A DNA stretch of 64,000 bases from Actinotalea lenta (GTDB taxonomy: Bacteria; Actinomycetota; Actinomycetes; Actinomycetales; Cellulomonadaceae), in assembly GCF_030586465.1 (NCBI RefSeq), contig NZ_JAUQYP010000001.1, positions 310,001 to 374,000 on the forward strand. Reading direction: 5' to 3'. This document shows positions 53,341-62,659 of the stretch, piece by piece. Under the pieces are notes generated by a model, which saw nothing but the letters and a program-made list of their open reading frames with translations, had not been told where the DNA came from and made no database searches. Each line of letters opens with the position of its first letter. Positions within the stretch are counted from its first letter, which is position 1. The position numbers and the translations under genes are program-made.

Positions 53341-54080
53341 TGGAGGAGGGTGTTGAGGGCGCTCGTGAAGACCCTCAGGCCGTCCGTCCCCGTGCGGGGA
53401 CCCTGAGGACCGTCGGGGCCGAAGCCGGGTTCGACCGCGTGCTCGGGGTGCGGCATGAGGCCCACGACGTTGCCGGCGGCGTTGGTGATCCCGGCGATGT
53501 CGCGGCGCGAACCGTTGGGGTTCCACCCGACGTAGCGGAACACCACCCGCCCCTCGCCCTCGAGCTCGTCGAGGGTGCGTTCGTCGGCGACGAACTGCCC
53601 GTCCTGGTTCTTCAGCGGGACGGTGATCTCGTCGCCCGGGCGGAACTCGTGCGTCCACGCCGTGTCGACGTTCTCCACCCGCAGGCGCTGCTCGCGGCAG
53701 ATGAACGTGCGGTGGTCGTTCTTGATCATCGCGCCGGGCAGCAGGTGCGCCTCAGCGAGGATCTGGAAGCCGTTGCAGATGCCCAGCACGGGCATCCCGC
53801 CGCGCGCCGCGTCCACCACGGACTCCATGACGGCGGCAAACCGGCTGATGGCTCCCGCACGCAGGTAGTCGCCGTAGGAGAACCCGCCCGGCAGCACCAC
53901 GGCGTCGACGCCGTGCAGGTCCGCGTCAGCGTGCCAGAGGCTCACGGGCTTGGCCCCGGCCAGCCGCACGGCGCGCGCGGCATCCCGGTCGTCCAGCGTC
54001 CCGGGGAAGGTCACGACGCCGATGCGCGCGTCGGTCGCCGACCGCGTCGGGCTCGGTGGAGGCGCGGCCACGTGGCTCAC
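53334..54080 (-). CDS. purQ: Phosphoribosylformylglycinamidine synthase subunit I
   Basis: The product is 248 aa from GTG 54080, overlapping the purS stop by 4 bases. Class I amidotransferase: [19 protein letters not shown], Cys in [25 protein letters not shown], and His/Glu in [11 protein letters not shown]. It supplies ammonia to PurL (38.5-40.9 kb). The N-terminus has a short Pro/Ser extension. Confidence 0.95.
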   Translation of the reverse strand: MSHVAAPPPSPTRSATDARIGVVTFPGTLDDRDAARAVRLAGAKPVSLWHADADLHGVDAVVLPGGFSYGDYLRAGAISRFAAVMESVVDAARGGMPVLGICNGFQILAEAHLLPGAMIKNDHRTFICREQRLRVENVDTAWTHEFRPGDEITVPLKNQDGQFVADERTLDELEGEGRVVFRYVGWNPNGSRRDIAGITNAAGNVVGLMPHPEHAVEPGFGPDGPQGPRTGTDGLRVFTSALNTLLHP

Positions 54081-54361
54081 GCGGGTGTCCCCTCGTCCAG
54101 CGGCTCGGCGGCCTCGGCGACCTCGGCCACCCGGACGACGTCCTCGATCACCGGGTTGGACAGCAACGTCACGGCCGCCTCACGCACGGTGGCCAGGACC
54201 TCGTCGGTCACGGGCCCGTCCACGGTGAGCTCGAACCGCCGGCCCTGACGCACGCCGGTGAACCCGGTGAACCCCAGCCGGGGCAGCGCGGACGCGACGG
54301 CCTTGCCCTGCGGGTCGAGGATCTCCGGCTTGGGCATGACATCGACGACGACTCGTCCCAC
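54077..54361 (-). CDS. purS: Phosphoribosylformylglycinamidine synthase subunit PurS
   Basis: The product is 94 aa from GTG 54361. [44 protein letters not shown] is full-length PurS. It bridges PurL and PurQ. The 206-bp gap upstream, before the ADH stop at 54568, should contain the purSQ promoter; TACGCT at a plausible -10 position is the only hint. Confidence 0.94.
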   Translation of the reverse strand: MGRVVVDVMPKPEILDPQGKAVASALPRLGFTGFTGVRQGRRFELTVDGPVTDEVLATVREAAVTLLSNPVIEDVVRVAEVAEAAEPLDEGTPA

Positions 54362-54567
54362 GGGCGCTCCCTGGTTCGCGGTGGTGGGGTGCAGCGTTCG
54401 GCCTCAGCGTACCTAGCGCACCGGGCCGCCCGGCGCACGGACCGCGGTCCGGACCGGCCAGGCCGACAGGGCCCGCACGACTCGCCCTGGCAGTCGGCGG
54501 CCACCAACCCTGGCGGCCATCTCGGCGGCCACCCACCTCGGGCGTCGAGATCCGGGCCGGGTGGGGG

Positions 54568-55611
54568 TCAGGGGAGGACGACGGTCATGCGGGGGTGCAC
54601 CGCAGAGCCGACGTCCACCAGGGCGGCCGGGGCGTCGTCGAGGCCGACGGTGCGACCCAGCAGCCGGGCGGGGTCGAGCGCGCCGGACGCCACCCGGGCG
54701 AGCATCGCCGGGTACTCGTGCGCGGCCATCCCATGGCTGCCGTACACCTCGAGCTCCCACGCCACGACCCGGTCCATGGGAAGCGCGGTCCGCGCGTGCC
54801 GGGCCAGCAGCAGGCCCACCTGCACGTGCCGGCCGCGGCGACGCAGCCCGAGCACCGAGCCGACCGCGGCGTCGGGGTGCCCGAGTGCGTCCAGCGACAC
54901 CGCGGCACCGCCGTCCGTGGCGCGCACCACCGCCTCGCCGACGTCCTCGGGCGACATCCCCGTAGGGTCGATCACGGCCACCGCGCCCAGCTCGGCCGCG
55001 GCCGCGCGCGCCGCCGGGCTCGGATCCACGGCCACCACACGGGCACCACCCGCCGCCCCGATCATCACCGCCGAGAGCCCGACGCCGCCGCACCCGTGCA
55101 CCGCGAGCGCCTCGCCCGCCCGCACCCGGCCGTGCACACCCAGGGCGCGGTAGGCCGTGGCGAACCGGCACCCGAGCGACGCCGCGACCGCCGGCGTCAT
55201 CCCGTCGGGCAGCGCGACCAGGTTCACATCGGCGTGCCGCAACGCGACCGACTCGGCGTAGGAGCCCCAGTGCGTGAAGCCGGGCTGGGTCTGGCGCTCG
55301 CACACCTGGTGCTCGCCGACCCGGCACGCCGCACAGTCCCCGCAGGCGCACACGAACGGGACCGTGACCCGGTCCCCCGACCGCCACCGCCGGACGTCGG
55401 TCCCGACCTCGACGACGGTCCCGGCGAGCTCGTGCCCGGGCACGTGCGGCCAGACGACGTCCGGGTCGTGGCCCTGCCAGGCGTGCCAGTCGCTGCGGCA
55501 CACGCCGGTCGCCTCGACCCGGACGACGACCCCGTCGGCGGCGCAGTCCGGCTCCGGGAGCTCCGCGACGCGGGGTGCGGCACCGGGCCCGTCCAGCAGG
55601 ACGCCGCGCAT
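54568..55611 (-). CDS. Zinc-dependent alcohol dehydrogenase (MDR)
   Basis: The product is 347 aa from ATG 55611, which overlaps the upstream gene's TGA by one base (TGATG). Catalytic zinc: Cys in VCRSDWHAWQG and GHE; structural zinc: CACGDCAACRVGEHQVC. GCGGVGLSAVMIG is the NAD loop. The substrate is an alcohol or polyol, not identified. Confidence 0.89.
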   Translation of the reverse strand: MRGVLLDGPGAAPRVAELPEPDCAADGVVVRVEATGVCRSDWHAWQGHDPDVVWPHVPGHELAGTVVEVGTDVRRWRSGDRVTVPFVCACGDCAACRVGEHQVCERQTQPGFTHWGSYAESVALRHADVNLVALPDGMTPAVAASLGCRFATAYRALGVHGRVRAGEALAVHGCGGVGLSAVMIGAAGGARVVAVDPSPAARAAAAELGAVAVIDPTGMSPEDVGEAVVRATDGGAAVSLDALGHPDAAVGSVLGLRRRGRHVQVGLLLARHARTALPMDRVVAWELEVYGSHGMAAHEYPAMLARVASGALDPARLLGRTVGLDDAPAALVDVGSAVHPRMTVVLP

Positions 55612-56648
55612 CACGGCCGCAGCAGCACCTTGGTCGCGCGGCGCTCGTCCATCGCCGCGTATCCCTGCGGCGCCTGCTCGAGCGGCAGCTCCAGGTCGAA
55701 CACCGGCGACGGGTCGATCGTCCCGTCCAGGACGTCGGTCAGGAGCTCGGGCAAGTAGGCGCGGGCCGGGGCCACGCCACCGGCGATCGTGACGTTGCGG
55801 CGGAAGATCCGGCTGAGGTCCAGGCCCTCGTGCACCCCGTTGGGCACGCCGACGTAGCCGATCGAACCACCGGCCCGCACGATGCCGAGCGCGGTGTCCC
55901 AGGAGCCCTGCATGCCCACGCACTCCATGACGTGCGGCACGCCCCGCCCGTCTCCGAGCGCGAGCACGGCCTGCACGGCCGCGTCACCGCGCTCAGCCAC
56001 CACGTCCGTCGCGCCGAACGCCCGGCCGATCGCGGCACGGTCCTCGTGGCTCGAGAGCAGGAGGATCCGCTCGGCGCCGAGCCGGCGCGCCGCGAGCACC
56101 CCGCACAGCCCGACTGCGCCGTCACCGATCACCGCGACGTGGGCCCCGGGGCCGACCCCGGCGTTCACCGCCGCGTGGTGGCCGGTGGCCATGACGTCGG
56201 ACAGGGTCAGCAGGGCCGGCAGGCGGGGGTCGTCCTGGCCGACCGGGGCCGACACCAGCGTGCCGTCCGCGAGCGGCACCCGGACCCGCTCGCCCTGGCC
56301 GCCGCCGACGTCCTCGGCGCCGTAGAACCCGCCGCGGACGCAGGAGGTCTGCAGGCCCGCCAGGCAGAACTCGCACTCGCCGCACGAGTACATGAACGGC
56401 GCGATGACGAGGTCGCCGACCGCGAGCGTCCGGACCTGCGGCCCGACCTGCTCGACCACCCCGACGAACTCGTGGCCGATCCGACGGGGCTCGTCGGGAG
56501 AGGTCGGGTTGCGGTACGGCCACAGGTCCGACCCGCAGATGCAGGCCAGGGTCACCCGGACCAGGGCGTCGGTCGGCTCGATCAGGACGGGGTCGGGCAC
56601 GGTCGCCACGCGCACGTCGCGCAGCCCGTGGTGCAGAACGGCTCTCAT
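55611..56648 (-). CDS. Zinc-dependent alcohol dehydrogenase (MDR), second copy
   Basis: The product is 345 aa from ATG 56648. CICGSDLWPYRN, GHEF and CGECEFCLAGLQTSC are zinc sites; VIGDGAVGLCGVLAARRLGAERILLLSSHEDR is the nucleotide-binding part. It is only distantly like its neighbour, so this is not a recent duplication. The pair forms one unit. Confidence 0.89.
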   Translation of the reverse strand: MRAVLHHGLRDVRVATVPDPVLIEPTDALVRVTLACICGSDLWPYRNPTSPDEPRRIGHEFVGVVEQVGPQVRTLAVGDLVIAPFMYSCGECEFCLAGLQTSCVRGGFYGAEDVGGGQGERVRVPLADGTLVSAPVGQDDPRLPALLTLSDVMATGHHAAVNAGVGPGAHVAVIGDGAVGLCGVLAARRLGAERILLLSSHEDRAAIGRAFGATDVVAERGDAAVQAVLALGDGRGVPHVMECVGMQGSWDTALGIVRAGGSIGYVGVPNGVHEGLDLSRIFRRNVTIAGGVAPARAYLPELLTDVLDGTIDPSPVFDLELPLEQAPQGYAAMDERRATKVLLRP

Positions 56649-56676
56649 GGGATCATTCTGGCCCGTCCGGCGGCCC

Positions 56677-57006
56677 TCACGCGCGACGCCGACGACGCCG
56701 GGCGGAGCCACCGGCCGGACCGCCTCCGAACACGAACGACAGGCCCAGCAGGAACCCGAAGTCGTACCAGCCCCCGTTGTTGTGCACCTCGTAGATGCCC
56801 ACCGAGTGGTTGAACAGCGAGACGACGAACGTGATCGGGGCGATGAGGCCGTGCCACAGACCCCACCAGAAGCCGACGGTCCCGCGCGCCTCCGCCACGG
56901 TCCCGACGTACTCGTTGCCGCTCGCCGCGCACGCCGCCAGCAGCACCACGACCGCGGCGCCCAGCAGCACGGCGCGGACCGCCTGGGACCGGTGCACGTC
57001 ATCCAT
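56677..57006 (-). CDS. Small conserved membrane protein
   Basis: The product is 109 aa. AVLLGAAVVVLLAACAAS could be a lipoprotein signal (LAAC) or a membrane helix. FWWGLWHGLIAPITFVVSLFNHSVGIYEVHNNGGWYDFGFLLGLSFVFGG is a block I recognise from many bacteria without a known role. Ends in RRRRRRA. It lies upstream of the ADH pair, same strand. Confidence 0.72.
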   Translation of the reverse strand: MDDVHRSQAVRAVLLGAAVVVLLAACAASGNEYVGTVAEARGTVGFWWGLWHGLIAPITFVVSLFNHSVGIYEVHNNGGWYDFGFLLGLSFVFGGGPAGGSARRRRRRA

Positions 57007-57052
57007 GCCGACGATCCTGCCGGTCCGGACCGTCCGGCGTGGGAGATCTGGC

Positions 57053-57595
57053 TCAGAAATGTTCCGCCATCGCGGCGGTGAACGCGGGCAGGTCGTCAGG
57101 CCTGCGGCTGCTGACGAGCGGGCCTGGCCCGGCCGTGCACACCACCACCTCCTCGTCCACCCACCGGGCGCCGGCATTGCGCAGGTCGGTCTGCAGGCTC
57201 GGCCACGACGTCAGCGTGCGGCCCCGGACCACGTCGGCCTCGATGAGGGTCCACGGACCGTGGCAGATGACGGCAACCGGCTTGCCGGCGTCCACGAAGC
57301 CCTTCGCGAACGACACCGCGGCGGGGACCGTCCGCAGGAAGTCCGGGTTGGCGACGCCGCCCGGGAGCACCAGGCCGTCGTATTCGTCGTGCGTGAGGAC
57401 GTCGGCGGTGGCGTCGACCGGGAACGTGTCTGCCTTGTCGAGGTGGTGGAAGCCCTGCACCTGGCCGGGGTCGGTGGAGACGAGCACGGGGGTGCCGCCC
57501 GCCTCCTCGACCGCCGTCCACGGTTCGGTGAGCTCCACCTGCTCCACGCCTTCTGGGGCGACGAGGAATGCGATGGTCGAGCCGTTGAGCGTCAT
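57053..57595 (-). CDS. DJ-1/PfpI-family type 1 glutamine amidotransferase-like protein
   Basis: The product is 180 aa; GGAAGG lies ~7 bases before ATG 57595. VLPGGVANPDFLR, Cys-His in VICHGPWTLIEAD, and TSWPSLQTDLRNAGARWVDEEVVV match the PfpI group. Possibly a protein deglycase or chaperone of the YhbO kind. Confidence 0.88.
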   Translation of the reverse strand: MTLNGSTIAFLVAPEGVEQVELTEPWTAVEEAGGTPVLVSTDPGQVQGFHHLDKADTFPVDATADVLTHDEYDGLVLPGGVANPDFLRTVPAAVSFAKGFVDAGKPVAVICHGPWTLIEADVVRGRTLTSWPSLQTDLRNAGARWVDEEVVVCTAGPGPLVSSRRPDDLPAFTAAMAEHF

Positions 57596-57661
57596 GTCAT
57601 GCCTTCCGATCGGGTGTCCGTCCACCCTCGGGGGCCCGTCCCATGAACGCATCCCCAGCCG

Positions 57662-59134
57662 CTACCCGGCCCGGAAGGTCCACCGCCCGGCGAGCATCGT
57701 CCCGGCGACGGGCATGGTCCGCAGCCCTGCGGGGTCGGCCAGGGGGTCGGCATCCAGGACCACCAGGTCGGCCGGTTCCCCGGGAGCCAGCCGGGACCGC
57801 ACCGACGACGCGAGCGCGACCGCGGTCGGCACGGTCTGCTCCGGGTGCCAGGGCGCGCGACCGTCGCGCGCCCTGGTCGCCGCTGCGGAGATCGCCAGCC
57901 ACGGATCCATCGGCGCGACCGGGGCGTCGGAGCCCAGCACCAGCCGCGCGCCCGCCTCGTGCAGCGAGCGCAGCGGGTAGCACCGACCGGCCCGGTCCGC
58001 CCAGGTCGCGTCGATCGCGTCGCGGTCGTCCAGCAGGTGCTCGGGCTGGACGCTCGCGGCCACGCCCAGGGCGGCGAACCGCGGCACGTCCGCAGGTGCG
58101 AGCAGCTGGGCGTGCTCGATGGAACCGCGGGCGCCGGTCCGCTCGAAGGCGTCCAGCGCGAGCGTGTTCGCGCGGTCCCCGATCGCGTGGATCGCCGCGT
58201 GCACGCCGTGCCGCGCGGCGGCGGCCATCAGGGGCTCGAGCTCATCCGGCGGCACGTTGAGGACACCGTGCGTCAATGCACCCCCCGGACCCGGATACGC
58301 GTCGTGGCAGTACGCGGTGCGGGTGTTCAGCGACCCGTCGGTGATCACCTTCAACGGCCCCTGGGACAGCAGGCCCGAGGTCCCCTCGATCACGTCGCCG
58401 GTCGCCAGCTCGCGGGCCAGGACCCCGTCCAGGTAGTCCGGCCAGACGCCCGCCGACACCCGGAGCCAGGTGTGGCCGGCCCCGATCCGGCGCTGCCAGG
58501 CCCGCAGGTTGTCCGTCATCTCGACGTCCAGGACACCGACCAGGCCGCGGGCCGCCGCCGCCCGGGTCGCCTCGGCGACCCAGCCGTCCAGGGTCGCCTC
58601 GTCCGGGTCGAGCCGACCCGCCACGGCGAACCACGGCTCCTCGCGCAGCACCCCCGGCGACAGGCCGAGCACGGCTGCCGCGACCCCGGAGATCCATCCG
58701 CTGTGCAGGTCCCCGCACACCAGCACCACGCCGACGTCGGGCGCCCCGGCCGCGCGGGCGGCCTCGTCCAGGACATCGGCGTCGGTCGGCTCGTCCCACA
58801 GCACGTCGCGATAGCCGTAGCCGACGAGCAGCGACCCGGCAGCCTGGGGCTGTGCCCGCAACCGCTCGGTGACCAGCGCACCCGCCTCGCGCGCTGATCG
58901 CGCCGTGGACACGTCCAGCCGGCGCCGGACCGTGGCCCACTGGCCGACGTGCGCGTGCGCGTCCCACAGCCCGGGGAGCAGCCACCGACCCTCGAGGTCG
59001 ACGACCTCGTCGCGCCCGGGCGCGAGCCCCGGACCCACCTCGGCCAGCACGCCGTCCAGGACACGGAGGTCCACCGGTCCGGCCGCCGCCCCGCCGTCCA
59101 GCGGGACGAGGCGCGCTCCGCTCAGCAGTGTCAC
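57662..59134 (-). CDS. Amidohydrolase of the YtcJ type
   Basis: The product is 490 aa from GTG 59134 (VTLLSGARLVPLDGG). DAHAHVGQW supplies His-x-His; GPLKVITDGSLNTRTA the carbamylated-Lys region; HAIGDRAN, IEHAQLLAPADVPRFAALGVAASVQPEHLLDD and LGSDAPVAPMDPW follow. YtcJ/amidohydrolase 3 (PF07969) fold; the substrate is unknown. Confidence 0.88.
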   Translation of the reverse strand: MTLLSGARLVPLDGGAAAGPVDLRVLDGVLAEVGPGLAPGRDEVVDLEGRWLLPGLWDAHAHVGQWATVRRRLDVSTARSAREAGALVTERLRAQPQAAGSLLVGYGYRDVLWDEPTDADVLDEAARAAGAPDVGVVLVCGDLHSGWISGVAAAVLGLSPGVLREEPWFAVAGRLDPDEATLDGWVAEATRAAAARGLVGVLDVEMTDNLRAWQRRIGAGHTWLRVSAGVWPDYLDGVLARELATGDVIEGTSGLLSQGPLKVITDGSLNTRTAYCHDAYPGPGGALTHGVLNVPPDELEPLMAAAARHGVHAAIHAIGDRANTLALDAFERTGARGSIEHAQLLAPADVPRFAALGVAASVQPEHLLDDRDAIDATWADRAGRCYPLRSLHEAGARLVLGSDAPVAPMDPWLAISAAATRARDGRAPWHPEQTVPTAVALASSVRSRLAPGEPADLVVLDADPLADPAGLRTMPVAGTMLAGRWTFRAG

Positions 59135-59185
59135 GGCCGCGAGCCTAGGCAGCAGGTGGCTCCACGAGCCACCGTGCCGGTCCAC

Positions 59186-61003
59186 TCAGGTCGCCGCCGC
59201 AGCTCGTTCCGGTGACGCGGACCGGCCCGGCGTCCCGAGCATCGTGCCCGCCTCGGCGCCGGGCATGGCTTTGCCGTACAGCCAGCCCTGCGCCTTGCTG
59301 CACCCCATCGAGCGCAGCAGGCGCTCCTGCGCCGGGGTCTCGACGCACTCGGCGACCACGTCGAGCCCGAGCGCGCGGCCGAGCTCGAGGATCACGGTGA
59401 CCAGCTCCGCGAGCTGCGGGTCGGACTCCATGCCGCGCACGAACCCGCCGTCGATCTTGAGCACGTCGACCGCGAACTCGCGCAGGGTGTGCAGCGAGGA
59501 CTGGCCGGTGCCGAAGTCGTCGATGGACAGCCGCACCCCGATCGTGCGCAGGTCGGACATCACCCGGCGGGCGGCCTCCACGTCGGTGAGCATGACCGTC
59601 TCGGTGATCTCCAGGACCAGGTTGTGCGCGGACAGCCCGTGCCGGCGCAGGGTGCGTGCCACGCTCTCGGCCAGCCCCGGGTTCCAGAACTCCCGGTGCG
59701 AGAGGTTCACCGCCACGCTGGCGTCGTGCCCCGCGGCGCGCCACGTCGCGATCTGCGCCCCGACCTGGTCCAGGATCCAGGTCCCCAGCTCGACCATGCC
59801 CGGGCCGGACTCCAGTGCCGGGAGGAAGGCGCCGGGCAGCAGCAGACCGCGCTCCGGGTGCTGCCAGCGCACCAGCGCCTCGTAGTGCGTCACGGGTGAG
59901 CCGTCCAGCGGCACGATGGGCTGGTAGTGGACCACGAACTGCTCCTCGGTCAGGGCGATCCGCAGCTCGTTGAGCAGCCGGAGCCGGTCCCCGGCCTCGG
60001 CGTGCATCGTCCGGTCGAAGAACGCCACCGACCCGCGGTCGGTCGCCTTCGCGTGGTACATGGCGGCGTCGGCCTCGCGCAGCAGGGCCTCCGCCTCCCG
60101 CACCTGCGCGCCGGAGACCGTGATCCCGACGCTCGCGGTGACGCTGACCTGCTGGCCCTCGATGAGCACGGGCTCGCGGACGCGCTGCTGGATGCGGCCG
60201 GCGATCATCGCCAGGTCCCCCTCGTCCGGGTCGACGAGGAGGACGGCGAACTCGTCGCCGCCGAACCGGGCGGCGGTGTCGGTGGAGCGGATCTCGGCGG
60301 TCAGCCGGCGCGCGACGACCCCGAGCAGCTCGTCCCCGTGCAGGTGGCCCAGCGAGTCGTTGACCAGCTTGAAGCCGTCCAGGTCGAGGAACAGCACGGC
60401 GCAGCTGCGGCTCGGGCGCCGCCGGATCTGGTTGAGCACGGACGTCAGCCGGTCCAGGAACAGCCGGCGGTTCGGCAGGCCGGTCACGTGATCGAACATC
60501 GCGGCCTCGCGCAGCTGCTCCTCGAGCAGCCGGCGCTGGTGCACGTCCGCCACCGAGCACACCAGCCGACTCACCGGCGCGGTGCCCTCCGCGGTGCCGA
60601 CGGCCGTGAGCTGGAGCCAGCGGTGGTCACCTCCGCGGTCGGCGCGGAACTCGATGCGCACCGGCTCGTCCCGGCGCGACAGGGCCTGCCCCAGCGCGGT
60701 GGACACGATCGCCTGGTCGTCGGGGTGCGCCCAGCCGAGCTCGTCGAGCGCGGGAAGCGCGGACGCCCCCAGGCCCAGCAGGGAACGGGCGCGGTCGCTG
60801 ATCCACGCCGGGCCCCCGGTCAGGTCCCACTCCCACAGCCCGTCGTTGGAGGCGCGGGCGGCGTCCGCATAGCGCTTCTCGCTGTCGCCGAGCGCTGCCT
60901 GGAGCTCCTGAGCGTCGAGGGCGGCGCCGAGCAGCGCGGACCAGTGGTGGTAGGTCCCCCGGGTCGCGGCGAGGTCCGTCTCCGCCTCGATCGCCAGGAG
61001 GCC
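59186..61003 (-). pseudogene. PAS-GGDEF-EAL half of a c-di-GMP protein separated from its sensor by a frameshift
   Basis: 605 codons continue the protein that starts at 62517, in a different frame. Order: a short linker (GLLAIEAETDLAATRGTYHHW), a PAS-like part with DGLWEWDLTGGPAWIS, GGDEF with RFGGDEFAVLL intact, and EAL with YEALVRWQHPE, NLSHREFW, EITETVMLT, DDFGTGQSSL, LKIDGGFV and ECVET, all intact. Both synthesis and breakdown are chemically possible. With no start codon of its own near its beginning, it is probably not made unless the frameshift is a sequencing error or is corrected. Confidence 0.8.
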
Positions 61004-62517
61004 CAGTCGCGCTCGGGTGTACGGACCGGCAGCACGACGCAGACCCGGTGCGCCCTCAGGCGCACACCGTCGATGAGCGCCGCCGGCGGGAAGCTCGCGG
61101 CATGCACCACGGCGCCGACCAGGCCCGTGCTCCGGGCCTCCTCCCCCTGCGCACCGACGACCCGGAGGAAACCTTCGCCGGGGTCGCCCTCCCACAGCGC
61201 GAGCAGCCCGAACGAGGACGCGACGTCGGTCAGCCACCCCAGCTCGCGGGGATCCCCGTCGCCCCCGAGCAACCCGGCGTCGATCGCCGCCTGGGCGTCG
61301 ATCGCGGAGCCGAACGCGGCAGCCTCGGCCACGGAGCACGCCTCTTCCATCCACCGCACGACGCTGTCCAGCGCGTCGGCACGTGCGCGCGAGCCGCCGG
61401 CTCGCGCGTAGCTGATCACCCGGCGCAGGATGCTGCGCAGCGCGTACGGGGACAGCTCACCCCGTGCCAGGGTCATGAGCACGCCCGCGGACGACTCCGC
61501 GTCCGCCTCGGTGGTCGCCGCCGTGAGCGCGTCGACGGCGTCCAGGACCTCGGCCGCCCGGGCCCGAAGCTCGGCGACGTCGGTGCACCTCGGGGACAGC
61601 AGCATGGGCGCCAGGCGGTCCACCACGTCGGCCCGGTCCTGGGGGGTGCTGGTGCCCTCGGCCCGGGCCGGGTCGCAGCCGCAGCTGTCGCGGCGCACCA
61701 GGTGAGCAGGGGTCCGGTGCGGCCCGGACGCGACGTCCGCACCGGCGAGCTGGGCGAGCGCCAGGCGCGCGGCGGTCACGCCGAGGTCGAAGAACGGCTG
61801 CGCGACGGTGGTCAGCGGCGGGTCGCAGTAGGCCGTGCGTTCGATGCCGTCGAAGCCGACCAGGGCGACGTCCTGCGGCACCCGGACACCGGCTGCGGTG
61901 AGCTCTCGCAGCACACCGAGCGCGGTGAGGTCGGTCCCGACCAGGAGCGCGGTGGGCAGCGACCCCTCGGCCATTCTGCGCCGCACGGCGTCCGCCCCGG
62001 CTCTGGCGTCGAAGCTCGTGGCCACCACCACGTCGGCCGGGTCGACGTCCAGGCCGCACTCGGCCATCCGGCCGAGGAAGGCCGCCTTGCGCTCCTGGAC
62101 GTCGGGCACCTCGAGGTGGCCGATGAAGCCGATCCGGGTGTGGCCGTGCTCGATGAGGTGGTCCGTGGCGGCTCGCGTGCCGCGCACGTTGTCCGGGAGC
62201 GCCCACGGGACGTCGAGGGACTCGGGGTGATCGCCGACCAGCACCACGGGCCGACCGGTCGAGCGGTAGCGCTCCAGGTAGGACTCGGGAACGGCCCCCG
62301 TGAGGGCGACGAGCGCGTCGGAGCGGTCCCAGGCGAGCGGGGCGTCGGACTGCAGGCGGGAGGTTGGCTGCTCACCGCCGACCTCGGGGTCGTCGGTCAG
62401 CACGACGACCGCCTCGCCGCCGGCCATGGCCACCTGCCGGGTGATCCCGGCGATGACGGCACCGTAGAAGTGCCCCCCGCTCGCCGGGGTCAGCACGAGC
62501 ACGCAGCCTTCCCGCAC
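60820..62517 (-). CDS. LacI-type sensor domain protein, N-terminal half of the frameshifted sensor-GGDEF-EAL protein
   Basis: GTG 62517 with GAGGAGG 7 bases before it. There is no HTH: the protein begins directly with REGCVLVLTPASGGHFYGAVIAGITRQVAMAGGEAVVVLTDDP, the Peripla_BP_3 ligand domain of LacI regulators, and continues with GIERTAYCDPPLTTVAQPFFDLGV. A helical region follows to ~505. After VVLPVRTPERDW (near 61005) the frame turns to Arg/Thr/Pro noise until 60820, while the other frame continues GLLAIEAETDLA. One G added to the GGG run there restores a ~1110-aa protein. Sensed ligand unknown, perhaps a sugar. Confidence 0.8.
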   Translation of the reverse strand: MREGCVLVLTPASGGHFYGAVIAGITRQVAMAGGEAVVVLTDDPEVGGEQPTSRLQSDAPLAWDRSDALVALTGAVPESYLERYRSTGRPVVLVGDHPESLDVPWALPDNVRGTRAATDHLIEHGHTRIGFIGHLEVPDVQERKAAFLGRMAECGLDVDPADVVVATSFDARAGADAVRRRMAEGSLPTALLVGTDLTALGVLRELTAAGVRVPQDVALVGFDGIERTAYCDPPLTTVAQPFFDLGVTAARLALAQLAGADVASGPHRTPAHLVRRDSCGCDPARAEGTSTPQDRADVVDRLAPMLLSPRCTDVAELRARAAEVLDAVDALTAATTEADAESSAGVLMTLARGELSPYALRSILRRVISYARAGGSRARADALDSVVRWMEEACSVAEAAAFGSAIDAQAAIDAGLLGGDGDPRELGWLTDVASSFGLLALWEGDPGEGFLRVVGAQGEEARSTGLVGAVVHAASFPPAALIDGVRLRAHRVCVVLPVRTPERDWASWRSRRRRTSPRPGGPTTTGPRCSAPPSTLRSSRQRSATARSAMRTPPAPPTTGCGSGT

Positions 62518-62550
62518 CGACCTGCCTCCTCGTCGCGACACCTGGAGTCT

Positions 62551-62578
62551 GATTCGGCGCCGTTGGACCGGGGTTGAG
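62551..62578 (-). promoter_or_regulatory. Possible FliA/SigD-type promoter upstream of the sensor gene
   Basis: On the minus strand CTCAA, 15 bases, GCCGAATC: this matches the form TAAA-N15-GCCGATAA used by motility sigma factors. It ends 34 bases before the GTG. The score is by eye only. Confidence 0.4.
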
Positions 62579-62659
62579 CACTGTGCGGGATCCGCCCGCT
62601 CCCGATGGCCTAGATCACCCGCATGGCCCACGGTCGGGGCCTCCGGCTCAGCCGAGCTC

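Noticed and set aside
54568-56648. Tandem duplication of alcohol dehydrogenase
   Set aside because: The two proteins share only the MDR framework; zinc-site and cofactor-loop sequences differ too much for a recent duplication.
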